Source: Pestalotiopsis fici W106-1
Taxonomy: Eukaryota > Ascomycota > Sordariomycetes > Amphisphaeriales > Sporocadaceae
Assembly: GCF_000516985.1 (NCBI RefSeq)
Contig: NW_006917097.1
Location: 1,302,001-1,366,000 of the forward strand
Reading direction: 5' to 3'
DNA: 64,000 bases
Below, piece after piece: positions 22,696-33,940 of this stretch. Within the stretch, counting starts at the first letter, position 1, and each line of letters begins with the position of its first letter. The position numbers and the translations under genes were made by a program. The notes under the pieces are model-generated. The model did no database searches. It was not told the DNA's origin and saw only the letters and a list, made by a program, of their open reading frames with translations.

Positions 22696-23895
22696 AATAT
22701 TGGAACGGAACGACAAAAACGAGGTCAATGACTGACTGGGCAGTGCGGCGTCTTGAGGTGCGTTGAGCGTCGGTGCATATACAGTGGCGTCTGGATTGTG
22801 GTCTAGAATTAAATATTGGGAAGTTCAAGTAAAAGTTCAGATTCTGAATTTCGAGTTTTTGCTCGCTGACTTTGGTCTTAATATTATGATTATGTACAAT
22901 AAACCGCCTGTTCGTTTTGCTTCAAGTTGGTATGATGGAGTTATATAAAGCGCTTCCATTGTACACCTAGTACTAGTAAAGAATGGGCCCTAGATATGCT
23001 TATATGATGCCTAGGTGGCAATAAATTAATTTATCTACATGTTCAAGGAATTATGGAACATAAAGCTGTCGATATTGCTAGGGGACTACTGCCCACTTGC
23101 CATAGGGGATTTGAGATTTCGGAGAAGGACGACTCCGCAAAGGAATATAGTGTCACAATATGAGGATGTTATTCCCGCAGTTTTCGCCCAAGGAATCAAT
23201 GCCGACATGATCAAATCTCGGACATTAGGTATGACACAAAAATGTAGTATAGATATTGATGTTTGTATCACGACTTTCCTGCTGCCTCCGCATCTTCATG
23301 AATCTCCAGCATTCCGCGATTCTGATTGATGGCCAGACACGGTTGGGGAACATTTAAAGTCTTGGTAACGGAATATGAAAGACTTGGACCCGACGAAAGG
23401 CGCTGCACCCCGGATTCCGACATCAATTAGATGAATCATACCGCATCTGCATCAGCCAATCGGTAGATGTGACGAGGCTCACAGCTCGTAAATCACCCCG
23501 ATCAGGAAATGCCCAGAAATGGCGGTCCAATCAACGAGCGCGCGGAAGAAGTTGAGGGCGCCTTGCAATATCTGACATACTCAAACCCATGCATAGGCTA
23601 TTTACAGCCGTCCGTAGAAGCCCCGATTGTTTCCCAGGAATTGCCTCAGATAACGGATCTCGTGATGCACAACCCGCGGCCGGACAATTTCAAGAAACGG
23701 CCGGACAAGGCATTGATAGAGTAGTTCTGCCGAGGCTGGAGATAGAAAGGAGGCTACTATACGCGAGACTACGAAGCGTGTTGGTTGAGAACAGACATTG
23801 AATATATATTCCTGACATTCGCGCCTAGCGATTTTTGAGATTTGCTCCAGCACGCATGAGCATCGTTGACAAGTCATCTGCAAATCGTGACCAAT
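22696..23895. other. AT-rich intergenic region, nothing recognised
   Basis: About 1.2 kb, AT-rich between 22800 and 23050. Frames are short. It includes the AA9 promoter at its right end. Confidence 0.4.
23803..23809 (+). promoter_or_regulatory. TATA box of the AA9 LPMO gene
   Basis: TATATAT about 90 bp before the ATG at 23896, the spacing expected for an inducible fungal secreted-enzyme gene. Confidence 0.5.
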
Positions 23896-24699
23896 ATGAA
23901 GTTCTCCTTGGCAACAGTTCTGGCCTTGAGCCTCACAGCTGAGGCTCACACCATCTTCCAAGTGAGTAAACTCCCAGAAACGTCACTTGTATGATTGCCC
24001 TGCTGATCCAACAATGAACAGAAAGTCTCGGTCAACGGAGCCGATCAAGGCTCTCTTGTCGGCCTGCGCGCGCCAAACAACAACAATCCCGTCTACGACG
24101 TCACGTCCAATGATATTGTCTGCCAGCAAGCCGGCACTACTTCGTCTACAATCATCAACGCCAACCCAGGCGACAAGATTGGTGCCTGGTTCCAGCACGT
24201 CATTGGCGGTGCGCAATTCTCCGGCGACGCTGATAACCCCATCGCCAAATCGCACAAGGGCCCAGTGACGGCGTGGCTCGCCAAGGTGGACAATGCGGCG
24301 TCGGCGTCCAAGACGGGCCAAAAGTGGTTCAAGATCTGGGAAGACACCTTTGACACGTCGTCCAAGACGTGGGGAGTCGACCGGCTCATCTCCAACAATG
24401 GCTGGGCCTACTTTACCCTGCCCACGTGCGTCGCGGCCGGCGACTACCTCCTCCGCGTCGAGATTCTGGCGCTGCACTCGGCCAAGACCAGCAAGGCGGC
24501 CCAGTTCTACATGAGCTGTGCCCAGCTGCACATTGGCGGCAGCGGCACCACCACGCCGAGCTCCACCGTCTCGTTCCCCGGCGCCTACAAGCAGGACGAC
24601 CCGAGCATCCTCATCAACATTTACGGCTCCACGGGCCAGCCCGACAATGGCGGCAAGGCCTACTCGGCCCCGGGTAATGTCCCAGTCATGAAGTGCTGA
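23896..24699 (+). CDS. AA9 lytic polysaccharide monooxygenase
   Basis: Copper-dependent oxidase (formerly GH61) that cleaves cellulose or related beta-glucans outside the cell. Two exons (23896-23961, 24022-24699; 60-nt intron); 247 aa. The signal peptide MKFSLATVLALSLTAEA is cleaved directly before His18, the first ligand of the copper histidine brace (HTIFQKVSVNG). A second conserved His lies in AWFQHVIGGAQF (H81), followed by DNPIAKSHKGPV. NDIVCQ (Cys56) can pair with the Cys in QFYMSCAQLHIGG, where the active-site Tyr is also expected. The end, PGNVPVMKC, is usual for the family. There is no CBM1, so it is a single-domain enzyme. The minus strand carries a long open frame opposite exon 2, a GC-rich shadow. 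Confidence 0.94.
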
Positions 24700-26417
24700 G
24701 CGAGGCCATGACAAGGATCGTATGTAGTGCTGGTCATGGCTGTTGGAAGTACTCGGACAGGAGCGTACCTGTGTATGACAATTGATAGATTGTATCAATT
24801 CACTTAATAAATCCTAGAATGCTGGTCAATGCTTCTACCTCCCCAAGTAGATTTGCACAATGTCTGTAAAAGCACGCTTCAGTTTGCATGTTGGGGTCAA
24901 TTCCATTCCGTGATGCCTCCTGGCCACCAATGGGTTTGAAGTCGCAGTTATAAACCCGAGTTTTGGAATGTCTGGCAACGATTGCTTCAATCCAATCTCA
25001 ATCGTACCGTCATATCCTTTTACCGTAGTGTTTTGAGAAGCCGCGCACATTGTGGTGGCTGAGCCAGCTGCAGTCTCAAAGACGACGTTTTTTCCAGGCA
25101 GCAGGGAATAGAGTGTAGATACCTACAGATGCAGGTACGAGGCGTATTGACGATAATACTACGCGACGACGCCTCTGCAGCGTGCGCACTTGCATACATG
25201 TACAAAATTGAGCCAAGGCAAAAGTGCTGATACGCTAGGACCTGATGCGGATTATGAGAATTCCTGGTGATTCATCACCTTGTGCCCCGTTGGTCAGAAG
25301 ATTGTGGCCCATCCAGGGATTATTGCAGTAGCTTGTGTGCCAAGTTGAAATCCATGCGGCTTATCGATGGAGCTGAGAAACATTTCGATGGACATGTAGT
25401 AGGCGGGATATACCCAAAAGAACTGAGTATTATAGAATTGAATGTAGTCAACTGGACAGTATATTTTATCAATATTTAGTCTAAAGGACAATGAGTGATC
25501 GCTTGGCAGATTTCAAGTAACGATGAGGTCACGCCTTTCAGATACCTGTAGTCTCAAAAGTAGTTAGGCTACCGGGTTCTAGATTACAGTGAATCGCTAT
25601 AATCTGTAGCGAGCTTGGGCCTCAACCCTAGGGTGGGAGCTTCTGTCTTTGGTGGGGCTTTTTGGGGGCGTTTTGGCGAGACAAGCTCCATTTCCCCAAT
25701 AGCTATCCTATCGTCGATCATACACAGCCGTTTCAAATGCGACTCAAATTTGTCCTGTTCTGCTGTAATGGTCCGGACAAAACACAGGCGGGACGGCCTA
25801 GCCCTACACTTGGACAAAGGGGATCTGTGCCTGTGCTGCATGAGATATACCCTTTGTCCAATCGCAAGGCCACAATCCTCGGCATGACGGCACACATTCG
25901 AACAGATTGCCTGCTCTGCACGACAAACATCTGTAGGAGGTAAGGTGATAGGTACATAGGTGCTCTGTCCGTGTGGCTGGCGGCCTGGATGAGACTGCCT
26001 CGGGATGAAGCAAGCGACTACCGACCCTATTTGACACCTCTCCCACATCAATTGCCTAGACCTTTGCCATTTACAAGCTCTACTCCTCTTCTTCATTATC
26101 CTATTCCGTTTTCTGCTACTTCTTTGCCCGCCAATCGCTGGTCTCGAGCACATCTAGTGAGTGCTTCTGGGCCAAATACCTTCGTCAGCCCTGGTCTTGC
26201 ATCACGCGACGATTATACTCCATAAGCACAGGGCAGTGCATCCAATATTGCCTAATTTGGACATTGATGGAATCAGTTCATAACGACGACACGACTCGCG
26301 CCTTGGTCCAAGAACATTAGCACTTGAAATATATAGTATTAACCACCATTATTTGTTTGCGTGCCCAGAGCCGCTTCACCCATCCCTACCGCAGATAAAC
26401 AAGAAACACGAACAACC
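24700..26417. other. gene-poor region, nothing recognised
   Basis: About 1.7 kb. Open frames on both strands around 25584-26225 overlap and show no domains. A pyrimidine-rich stretch (26040-26130) may belong to the PKS promoter. Confidence 0.4.
26327..26336 (+). promoter_or_regulatory. TATA-like element of the type III PKS gene
   Basis: AAATATATAG about 85 bp upstream of the ATG at 26418. Confidence 0.45.
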
Positions 26418-27854
26418 ATGGAGACAACAAACGCTTTCGGGGAGCTAGGCCTCTCGATTATTGGCATAGCATCTCAATATCCTCCTCACTCGCTCAAGCC
26501 AGATCAAGTTCAGCATCTGGCAGAGAGATTCTACCCCGATAGCCCAGCGTAAGTCGCTCACTCTTCCTCGTGATTTTATAGGCATGAGCACTCATCACAT
26601 GGACTTTGCAGCATGCAGAAAGTCCTGTCTATCAACCGCTACACAGGCATCGACACCCGAGCCTCCATTGGTACATCGGACCACCCTCTCGTCAACGCCA
26701 AAGAGGCTCCCTCGATAGCCGAGCTCCATCGCACATTCATGACCGACGGCGTGCCATTGGCCGTAGCAGCTTCACGAAAAGCCATCTCGGAAGCCGGCAT
26801 TCAACTATCTGATATTACACACGTGGTCGCGACAACATGCACCGACAGCGCAAATCCAGGCTTTGATCATTTTGTCCTAAAGGAGCTCGGTGTTACGCAT
26901 CAAGTCGAAAAGGTCTTGCTCCACGGCGTAGGGTGTTCTGGAGGCCTGGCTACGCTGCGGACTGCCGCCAATCTTGCTCTGGGCCATGCCGCGAGACGGA
27001 AACCCGCCAGGATACTATGCGTTGCGCTCGAAGTCAGCACTACCATGGTCCGGAGCGAACTCGACAGCGTCAATCAGACCCAGGAGACGAGGATTGGCGT
27101 TACTCTGTTCTCGGATTGTGGAAGCGCGGTTATTCTGAGCAATGGCCTCGGCCAAAGGACGGCGGATCCCGTTTACGAGCTTCTTGGCTGGGAACACAAG
27201 GTGATTCCCGACACGGACCACGATCTTGGATTCGATGTTGATCCCGTTGGCTGGAAGGTCGTTTTATCACCAAGAGTACCCAAATTAGCTGCGCAGGTTC
27301 TGCAACCAACCTTTTCGGAGCTCATGCGCGATGTTCCTGACATGGGGCCAAAGTATCGCGAAGCCGCAGATTTCGACTGGGCCATGCACCCAGGAGGTGC
27401 AACGATTCTCACAGGAGCCGAAAAGGCCATGTCCATTACACCTGAGCATATGCGCGCCAGTTACATGACTTATATGAATCACGGAAACTCGAGCTCGGCC
27501 ACCATCTTTTCCGTCATGGACAAGCTGCGGTCAAAAGGTATGGATGAGATGGCCCCAGGTGGCAGAGCCAAAGACTTTGTGGTTGGTTGTGCTTTTGGGC
27601 CGGGGATCACGGTCGAAATGTGTATGCTCAAGCGCAATTTGGGCATCACTAGGCCGCATGATATCCAGACGCCTCCCGACACCGATAGCGAAGCCAGCGC
27701 AAGCGACGTCGATGCTACCTCGGAATGGGCGAGTGAGGACCCCAAGGAATCAGTGCCCGACACGCCAGAGCCCGAAATGATTGAGCCAGTGGCTTCCCAC
27801 TCACGTGATGAAGACTTTATCAATGAAGCATTGAGCAGAGTTGAGCTCGATTAA
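26418..27854 (+). CDS. type III polyketide synthase (chalcone synthase-like)
   Basis: Iterative homodimeric ketosynthase extending an acyl-CoA with malonyl-CoA to give pyrones, resorcinols or resorcylic acids. Two exons (26418-26548, 26612-27854; 63-nt intron); 457 aa; the start has a good ACCATGG context. The thiolase-fold catalytic triad is complete: Cys152 in HGVGCSGG, His303 in DWAMHPGG, Asn336 in MNHGNSSSA. The family signature VVGCAFGPGITVEM is present near the C-terminus of the core. An acidic Asp/Glu/Ser-rich tail of about 70 residues follows, an extension beyond plant chalcone synthases and found in some fungal homologues. It lies tail-to-tail with a P450 (198 bp between stop codons), and an AusD-like methyltransferase is 6 kb away, suggesting a small biosynthetic cluster. 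Starter and product cannot be read from the sequence. Confidence 0.95.
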
Positions 27855-28052
27855 TCACATTAGACTAGACACGTTACGATTCTGCAACTTTATTTTCTAA
27901 ACTACTGAGACTCGAAAGCACTCTCGGCATGGCGCAGGGCGCAAACTACTTGGACACAAGCAATACATCAATCGTAATTCCTAAAACATACAGTAATATT
28001 TGGCCAATGTGACCTGGGCTAGAAGTGAACACTTGTTTAAGGAAAAGCTGCC

Positions 28053-30049
28053 TCACGAATCTTTTGAGATTGTTGGCTCCCCGACTTTCCAGACCACATT
28101 TTCCCAGCCTTTTCTTCTTCTAACACTGGATCTCAGATCGGAACCTGCGGTCGGCCTGCCGAGCGTATTCGCGGGTAGAGGCATCGTGCGTTGCGGCACC
28201 TCCAAGGTTTCTCCCTCTGGTGTCGTGAAATCAAATCCCAGGAGAAAGGCAATCATCGTCCCCCAGTTTTCGGCATTTGCAAAGTCTTTTCCGGGACAGA
28301 GATGCTTTCCGCCTCCAAAGGGTGTATAAGCGCCCCTCGGCACGGGCGCCCCAGCGTTGAACTCGCGCTCGTCGTCCCTGGAATCGGACCGCAGGAACCG
28401 CTCTGGCTGGTACTCGGAGACATTTGCGCCCCAGTGTGCCTCATGCTGGTGGTTCACGAGCATTGACATCAATAGCGGCGTGTCCTTTTTCAGCAGGTAG
28501 GTCTTGCCCGGGTCCGTGGCCGAGGTCAGCAGCGTGTCGGACTTGACCCAGCGGTGGAGGCACCCGACGCCAATGGTGCGCTGGGTCTCGCGGTATGCGG
28601 CCATGAGTAGCGGGGCCCGGCTCTCAAGGCCCCGGATATCGAGCAACATCTCCTGTTTGCCGTTGGCCAGCTGAGGTCCCGGCACTGCGAGCGGCTTGAG
28701 CTCCTTACGCAGCTTGGCAACGAGGGCCGGTCTTGAGAAGAGGTGCATGGTGAACCAGTAGGCGGTGGGGATGGTATTGGCCAAGGCGCCCTGCAGAATA
28801 GCCATCATCATGGCTGCCTTGTCTTTGGCGCTGTAATCGTACTCATCTTGCAAACTGAGGGCTGCTATTGTAAGTTCGCTAACGTCGGGAGCTAATGGTG
28901 CTGCAGATGCAAAGTCTACAATGAGGCGTTAGAGAGTATCTCACAACGGTGGATTGAAAGAAACGCTACACTCTAGAGATGATTAGCCATATAGTCTCTT
29001 ATATAAGGATAATATTGGTGGGATACTTACTACATTCGGTCAAAGCTTTATGTATGTCTGCACGCGCTTGGTAGGCGGATGAACTTGTTAACCACGGTGC
29101 TGGGCCAAGCAAAAAGTGATGTAGACACCCCTCCCATTCCCTAGAGACTCGTTAATGGAGAAGCACAGAAGAGCAATTTCCGGGGCTTTTCTTTTTACCA
29201 GAGCTTGGCGATCAAACTTCTGTCTTTGCAAAGAGGATTGTCCTTTCCCAGCAATGCAGTGATTGTCGAAGTTGTAAGCATCCCCCGCAGCCATATGCTC
29301 TATGATCGTCAAGTCAGCAACCAGGACGTAGGAAACAATGCATGGTATGTTACAGATGACTACACAAAGTCATGGCTTAAGTGATGCGGTACATGATCGT
29401 CATATACGGAGACTGATATGATGAGAATATTGCAGCTAGCTTACGGTATCTTCAACCTCCATATTCAGAGGAAGGTAGTTGATCTGTCGAAATATATCTC
29501 CGAGTACGACAATGTTCATCTTGAATAGATCAGTGCCCGTCATGGACGAGTAGAACAGCTTGACCCAGCGGGGCCAAAACCCATCACTGTTCAGGATGTC
29601 CATTGCCTTGGCCGAGATGGGAGTCGTGTACTTGATCGTTTTGATCAAGTGTGGGTCAAAACTCAGGCTACGGGCACGAAAGGCGGCGCTGATCAGCGAT
29701 GGCTCGTTGATGATATACATCTTGCCGCCAAGCATGGGTAGTGTGCATGCTGGCATGGGATTTTCGTCACTGCCGCGTTTCTTGTGAGTATTCTGAATTC
29801 CATGATTTTGCCACGACGTGTGAAAGAGTGATCCTACTATAACATTTTCCAGTAGCCGTGCGAGTTGAGCAACATGCCTAGGAAGTGCCCAATCACGGGT
29901 ATCCGGGCTTTCAAGATCGGAGGCTCTTGCGGATCAAGGCGAGGAGTAGAGAGGCGCCAGAAGACGACAATGAATACGCCTCCCAAAACGAGGGACATTG
30001 TGAGGCCATGGCCCCCAATCAAAGCGTCCACGGCATCGCTTAGGGCCAT
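28053..30049 (-). CDS. cytochrome P450 (CYP-B), CYP7/CYP8-like
   Basis: Five exons (30049-29838, 29769-29445, 29299-29199, 29140-29031, 28915-28053) with introns of 68, 145, 58 and 115 nt; 536 aa, all phases consistent. An N-terminal anchor (LTMSLVLGGVFIVVFW) is followed by PPILKARIPVIGHFLGMLL, then MLYDENPMPACTLPMLGGK and WLRGMLTTSTITALLGKDNP. The ExxR motif is YRETQR and the haem loop TPFGGGKHLCPGKDFANAE with axial Cys456. The I-helix segment ALANTIPTAYW lacks the usual AGxxT oxygen-activation motif. That, with the TLPMLGGK-type region, marks the CYP7/CYP8-like (oxysterol hydroxylase/prostacyclin synthase) fungal branch. Such enzymes can act as hydroxylases or peroxide isomerases. Its position next to the type III PKS suggests it modifies that product (inference). 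Confidence 0.9.
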
Positions 30050-31416
30050 GGCGACGATGGCGGAACAAGACTTCTTTCGAGATGGATTGTGTATCGAAGC
30101 TCTAGATCAACGGGCTAGCCTTGACAGATGGGGTCACTACCCAGGGAGACGAATATGGAGGTGACGGTCTTGTGCAATGTGATCTGGCTTGAGAAGGTTC
30201 CACCAGATGGGGCCCCTTTCTTTATACCCTAAGTTAGGTAGTCGTCGGTTAGTCTGAAGCTGCTGTAGGCAATCAGCTCGCTGAAACGACCCAACACGAC
30301 ATTGCCAGCCCAACATACCGGTAACTGGCCTATCAGGTAGAGCTGGAGGCCGTGAGATGTTTGCCCAAATGATGCGATGAGGGCTGTTGGTTCGTCTGGC
30401 ATTAAAACATTGGCTGCCTTGTACTACACAGAGCACAGGTCCCGAGACGTTGGTAGCGAATGAGGAGACGGAATCATGAATCCTACAGCCGTATTCAGAC
30501 TATCACGCCCTTCATGGTGGAGGCGTGGCTGAGTTGTTGGTATCGAAAAATCGAATCACAATGATGCCTAGAAGTTTGTTTTCGATCCTTCCAGAGATTT
30601 TTTCCATCCCAAACCTCGACTAAAGTGGAAAAAGCAACAGCTCTTCGGGGTTAAGTTGTGTTATTCCCTTGCACTGCATTGTAAGCATAACTGTGGCGCT
30701 CAATATGTTGTTAATATTGTTAGCCAGCTGAATAAATGGTATGAAATATGTATGTTATTGGTCTGTTCTCAGGTAGGTGGTCTATATGATTATAAAACTA
30801 GAGCCAGTCCATACATGCAAAGTGGCGATTTTGATGAAATACCTTGTAAGTCAATTATTACCACCTACATAGCCAATCTCTTGGGTTCATCAGAGCGCTA
30901 GTGAGCCCTGGACGAGAGCCGCTAGGCAGTTTCTAACGCCTATCCGTTTCTGCGGTACTGGTACTCCGTCAAGGTTGAGCTGTGCCAGGAACCAGCATGG
31001 GCGGCCCAAGCAGATTGGCGGCGAGATCTTTGGGCGCCGGTCATGGCTTCTGATTCGTTCTGTAAACGTTGAAATTTAAAAGTAGAAAAGAGATAACTTC
31101 GACAGACCTCGCGGCGATCGAGGAGAATTCATGGCCATTTGAAATTCCGACATCTTGCCGCAATAAATCCCGGGTATTCGGCATCATCTTGCTCATTGTC
31201 CCCACGCTCTCCTTAGGGTGCCAAGATGTGCTTCGTAATTTCTGTCTTGGAGAGTCTCTCGATCGACAGCTACGTGTTTTTCCCTCATCAGCTCTTGACT
31301 TTGATTCTTGCACAAGCTCTGCCATTTTCAGTTCCCCGGCGCATTTCTTTTCGAATACAAACCTGTTTTCTCGGTGGTCTTTTTACCTTGCTCTGGCGTC
31401 TGGATCGTTCCCCGAA
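30050..31416. other. divergent intergenic region (CYP-B / CadD)
   Basis: About 1.4 kb, AT-rich at 30640-30890. A tRNA-like box A/box B pair near 30525-30590 does not fold into a tRNA. The frame upstream of CadD is open back to 31069, but its translation looks non-coding. Confidence 0.4.
30221..30226 (-). promoter_or_regulatory. TATA-like element of CYP-B
   Basis: TATAAA on the minus strand about 172 bp before the CYP-B start. Confidence 0.4.
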
Positions 31417-32310
31417 ATGCAGATTGGACAGGCGATTGGCACTGCGTGTGCTACATTCGCCATCACCAACATCGACGATGCATTCGTGCTGGTCACCTTT
31501 TTCGCCGAGTCAGCCACCAGCAAAGCCCTGACGCCACTCAGGATCACCATTGGCCAGTTTGTTGGATTTACAGTCATTGTGGTAATCAGCATGATTGGCT
31601 TTGGCGTTTCGCTCGTCCTGCCATCCGAGCCGATTGGATTCTTGGGCCTGTTACCGATCATTTTGGGCGTTTGGAAGTTGTTGGAGCTTCTCCTGCCCAG
31701 CGCCGAAGACGAGACAGACAATGCCAGAGTCGCTGGTATGAAGGGCGTGTTAACAGTCGCTTCCGTCACCTTGATGAATGGAGGAGACAACATCGGCGTC
31801 TACATACCCCTATTCTCACAAGTCCGAGGAGCAGAAATCGCAGTGTACATCATTGTGTATTACATTCTACTCGGGCTCTGGCTCTTGGCTGCCTTCTTGG
31901 TGATGCGACAAAAGCATGTCCTACGTATTGTTGAAAAATACGTGCACTATGTCATCCCCTTCTTGTACATGGGGCTTGGCGCCTACATTGTCGCCAAATC
32001 GGAGTGTTATCCATGGTCTATTGAACAGATCGATGCTCAGCACACTTCTCATCCAGGTTGCGCCATCATGGCTGTCACCACTGTGGTTCTACTTTTAACA
32101 GCTATCGGAACAATCTTTTGGTATCGCTGGGGTCACAAAGCAACCCCGTCTGATACTCGGACGGATAACGACGCGCCAGCACAAACAAATGATGAGGGCC
32201 AAGAGATGACTGTAATTCAATCCAACAGCAATGCCGAAGATGCAACGAATCCCCAACATGTCGTTCACGACGGATCGGTCAATGCCGGCCAGAACCAGAG
32301 CAGCGGATAA
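31417..32310 (+). CDS. CadD-family cadmium resistance transporter
   Basis: Single exon, 297 aa from the ATG at 31417. I chose this start because homologues begin at the first helix (IGQAIGTACATFAITNIDD), whereas the 116 codons upstream, though open, look like UTR. The family (CadD/cadmium resistance transporter, LysE-like superfamily) has two related halves: the first with NIDDAFVLVTFF, the second with TLMNGGDNIGVYIPLF, both carrying conserved acidic residues within membrane helices. About six helices are visible (for example FVGFTVIVVISMIGFGVSLV, GFLGLLPIILGVWKLLELL, FLYMGLGAYIVA), followed by another and a hydrophilic, Asn/Gln/Asp-rich tail of about 60 residues. It should export cadmium or a similar divalent ion. 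The family is best known from Gram-positive bacteria. Its neighbours give no metal-related context. Confidence 0.85.
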   Translation: MQIGQAIGTACATFAITNIDDAFVLVTFFAESATSKALTPLRITIGQFVGFTVIVVISMIGFGVSLVLPSEPIGFLGLLPIILGVWKLLELLLPSAEDETDNARVAGMKGVLTVASVTLMNGGDNIGVYIPLFSQVRGAEIAVYIIVYYILLGLWLLAAFLVMRQKHVLRIVEKYVHYVIPFLYMGLGAYIVAKSECYPWSIEQIDAQHTSHPGCAIMAVTTVVLLLTAIGTIFWYRWGHKATPSDTRTDNDAPAQTNDEGQEMTVIQSNSNAEDATNPQHVVHDGSVNAGQNQSSG

Positions 32311-32631
32311 CCATAGAATAGAGGCATGGCATCCAAAGAAAGGTTGCGCTTTATTTTGCTGCGTGTAGTTTCGGTGCTAAATGGACGGTTGAGACTTTAA
32401 AATTTAATAAATGAAGAAAACAAGATATGTTTTTAGTGAGTCTTGATGCTTGATCGATTTGTGCAAAATGGCGCCAGCCGAAATATGAGCATCGAGAAGC
32501 AATCAGCGACGTCCATAGATCAACGCGAAGACTGAGCCATTTCGAATGAATATCATATCTATCATCAAATATCGTAAGAAGTTGTATCTCAGATTTCATT
32601 CATATATGCACTTCGTATTCGGGTTCAATCA
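32311..32631. other. intergenic region, nothing recognised
   Basis: About 320 bp of AT-rich sequence downstream of CadD, probably its 3' UTR. Confidence 0.4.
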
Positions 32632-33399
32632 AGGATCCGGATCAACTGTTCTTGCGGATATCCATTGTACAGTTGACCATGGCCCATAGCCTGCAATCTT
32701 GTTACCGTCGTCCTCAACAGTGATGAGTATTGGGTTACTGAGCGTCTCATGAGCCTTGCTACTCGAATGCAGGTCTTCCCAGTACAAGATGTGCCCAGAA
32801 ACGTGGCAATCACTTCTTTGCAAAAGTTTCGGGCCAAGGAGTTTGGCGAAAACGTTTCTTCCGACGTGTTGAGCGAGGTGTACGACAAGATTAGTGGCCG
32901 TCTCAGATTCCTCGTTCAAGTAGGGAAATTGCGCGACATGTTGCGAGCATGCGACTCCATCTACGAAAAGGAGAAACGGTAGTTCTTGAGCCAGTGCTGG
33001 ATCCTCGGAGAAACAAAGGATGATGATGCCGAGGATCATCAAGAGGCTTGCGCGGCAGCCATAGTGCTAGCGAAAGCTCTGGTCGATAGGGAAGATATGC
33101 TGAGGGAAAGGGGCGCTTTGGGTGCTCATCTTCCCGAGATTCCCCTTCACGAAGCCCGGCAGATTGTGACGCGGGCCGACTTTATTCAGCATCATGACCA
33201 CAAGAATATCATCGCCATAGACACCAGGTCCATGGTAAAAGCCGATTCTGTGGCGATGCAAAACGTGTTCCGCGAGATATGTCGCCAGGAGGGTTTTGAG
33301 AAACACCTACAAGCTACACTTGACAGATTGGATGAGCTGGAAAGTCTGCGTCGCACGAGGGAAATAATCTTTAAATCAAGCGATTCCAGTGATGACTGA
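32632..33399 (+). pseudogene. decayed C-terminal half of an AAA-type P-loop protein
   Basis: A single reading frame of about 255 codons is interrupted by a TGA (32674-32676) and a TAG (32980-32982), yet the translation reads smoothly across both. Segments such as VTVVLNSDEYWVTERLM, VYDKISGRLRFLVQVGKL and FLSQCWILG, followed by DHQEACAAAIVLAKALVD, LPEIPLHEARQIVTRADF, MVKADSVAMQNVFREICR and TLDRLDELESLRRTREII, resemble the C-terminal part of a fungal P-loop/AAA protein family often annotated only by its C-terminal winged helix. The nucleotide-binding half (Walker A and B) is missing upstream. There is no ATG near the 5' border. The good residual similarity suggests recent decay. Family assignment is from recall of its general pattern and is moderate. 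Confidence 0.65.
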
Positions 33400-33940
33400 T
33401 GGAATACTCGCTATCAAAAGAAGTATGTAGCCCCAGTTGGTACTTTGCGCACTACAAGGATTGTGAGAGGCTGAATCGGTATCTGGTGCGACGGAGTACA
33501 GAGATTCAGGGTGCATTCATGGTCAGCTCATTCTTGTCTCGCTCTTCCATCCACATCTTTGGAATCCAATTTTTGGTTCTCTTTAGCCACTTGTCCTCCT
33601 TCTCCCATGTGTGAACCATTTCCCGGCAGCTCGGGGATCTTCGCGCGACTGACCGCCCACCATGATGTAGGTATGTTGGTATGGGTCGGGTTTGTCGTGT
33701 TACGCGTTATGCAATCCTTCGTTCCCACCAGCCAAGCGACCCCGCAGACAACCGATAGACACATGCAGTCGGTCAGATCAAATGAACCCTTGAAAATAAA
33801 TCCTAGTCGATTCTTGGTCACCTAGATTCTTTGCCTTTTTGTACTTGCTGCTTCATCTTTCTGCCAATTTCTTGTTGCCATTTGCATCATTCGTTTGTTC
33901 GGCTGTTGTGGTATTATTGCATCGTTCCAGTCTCATCATC
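33400..33940. other. intergenic region, nothing recognised
   Basis: About 540 bp, with a pyrimidine-rich tract just before the methyltransferase start. No gene seen. Confidence 0.4.

Noticed and set aside
23983..24798. Long open frame on the minus strand opposite the AA9 gene
   Set aside because: It is the GC-rich antisense of exon 2, which has a clear copper histidine brace and signal peptide on the plus strand. The antisense protein has no domain.
25584..26153. Overlapping frames on both strands in the 24.7-26.4 kb gap
   Set aside because: No recognisable motifs, and frames on both strands overlap equally well.
30521..30606. tRNA-like sequence: box A-like TGGCTGAGTTG and box B-like TTCGATCC followed by a T run
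   Set aside because: The acceptor and T stems do not pair, and the D stem is poor. At best a decayed Pol III element; not reported as RNA.
31069..31416. N-terminal extension of the CadD transporter
   Set aside because: Open frame, but the translation does not resemble the family and lies before the first conserved helix; treated as UTR.
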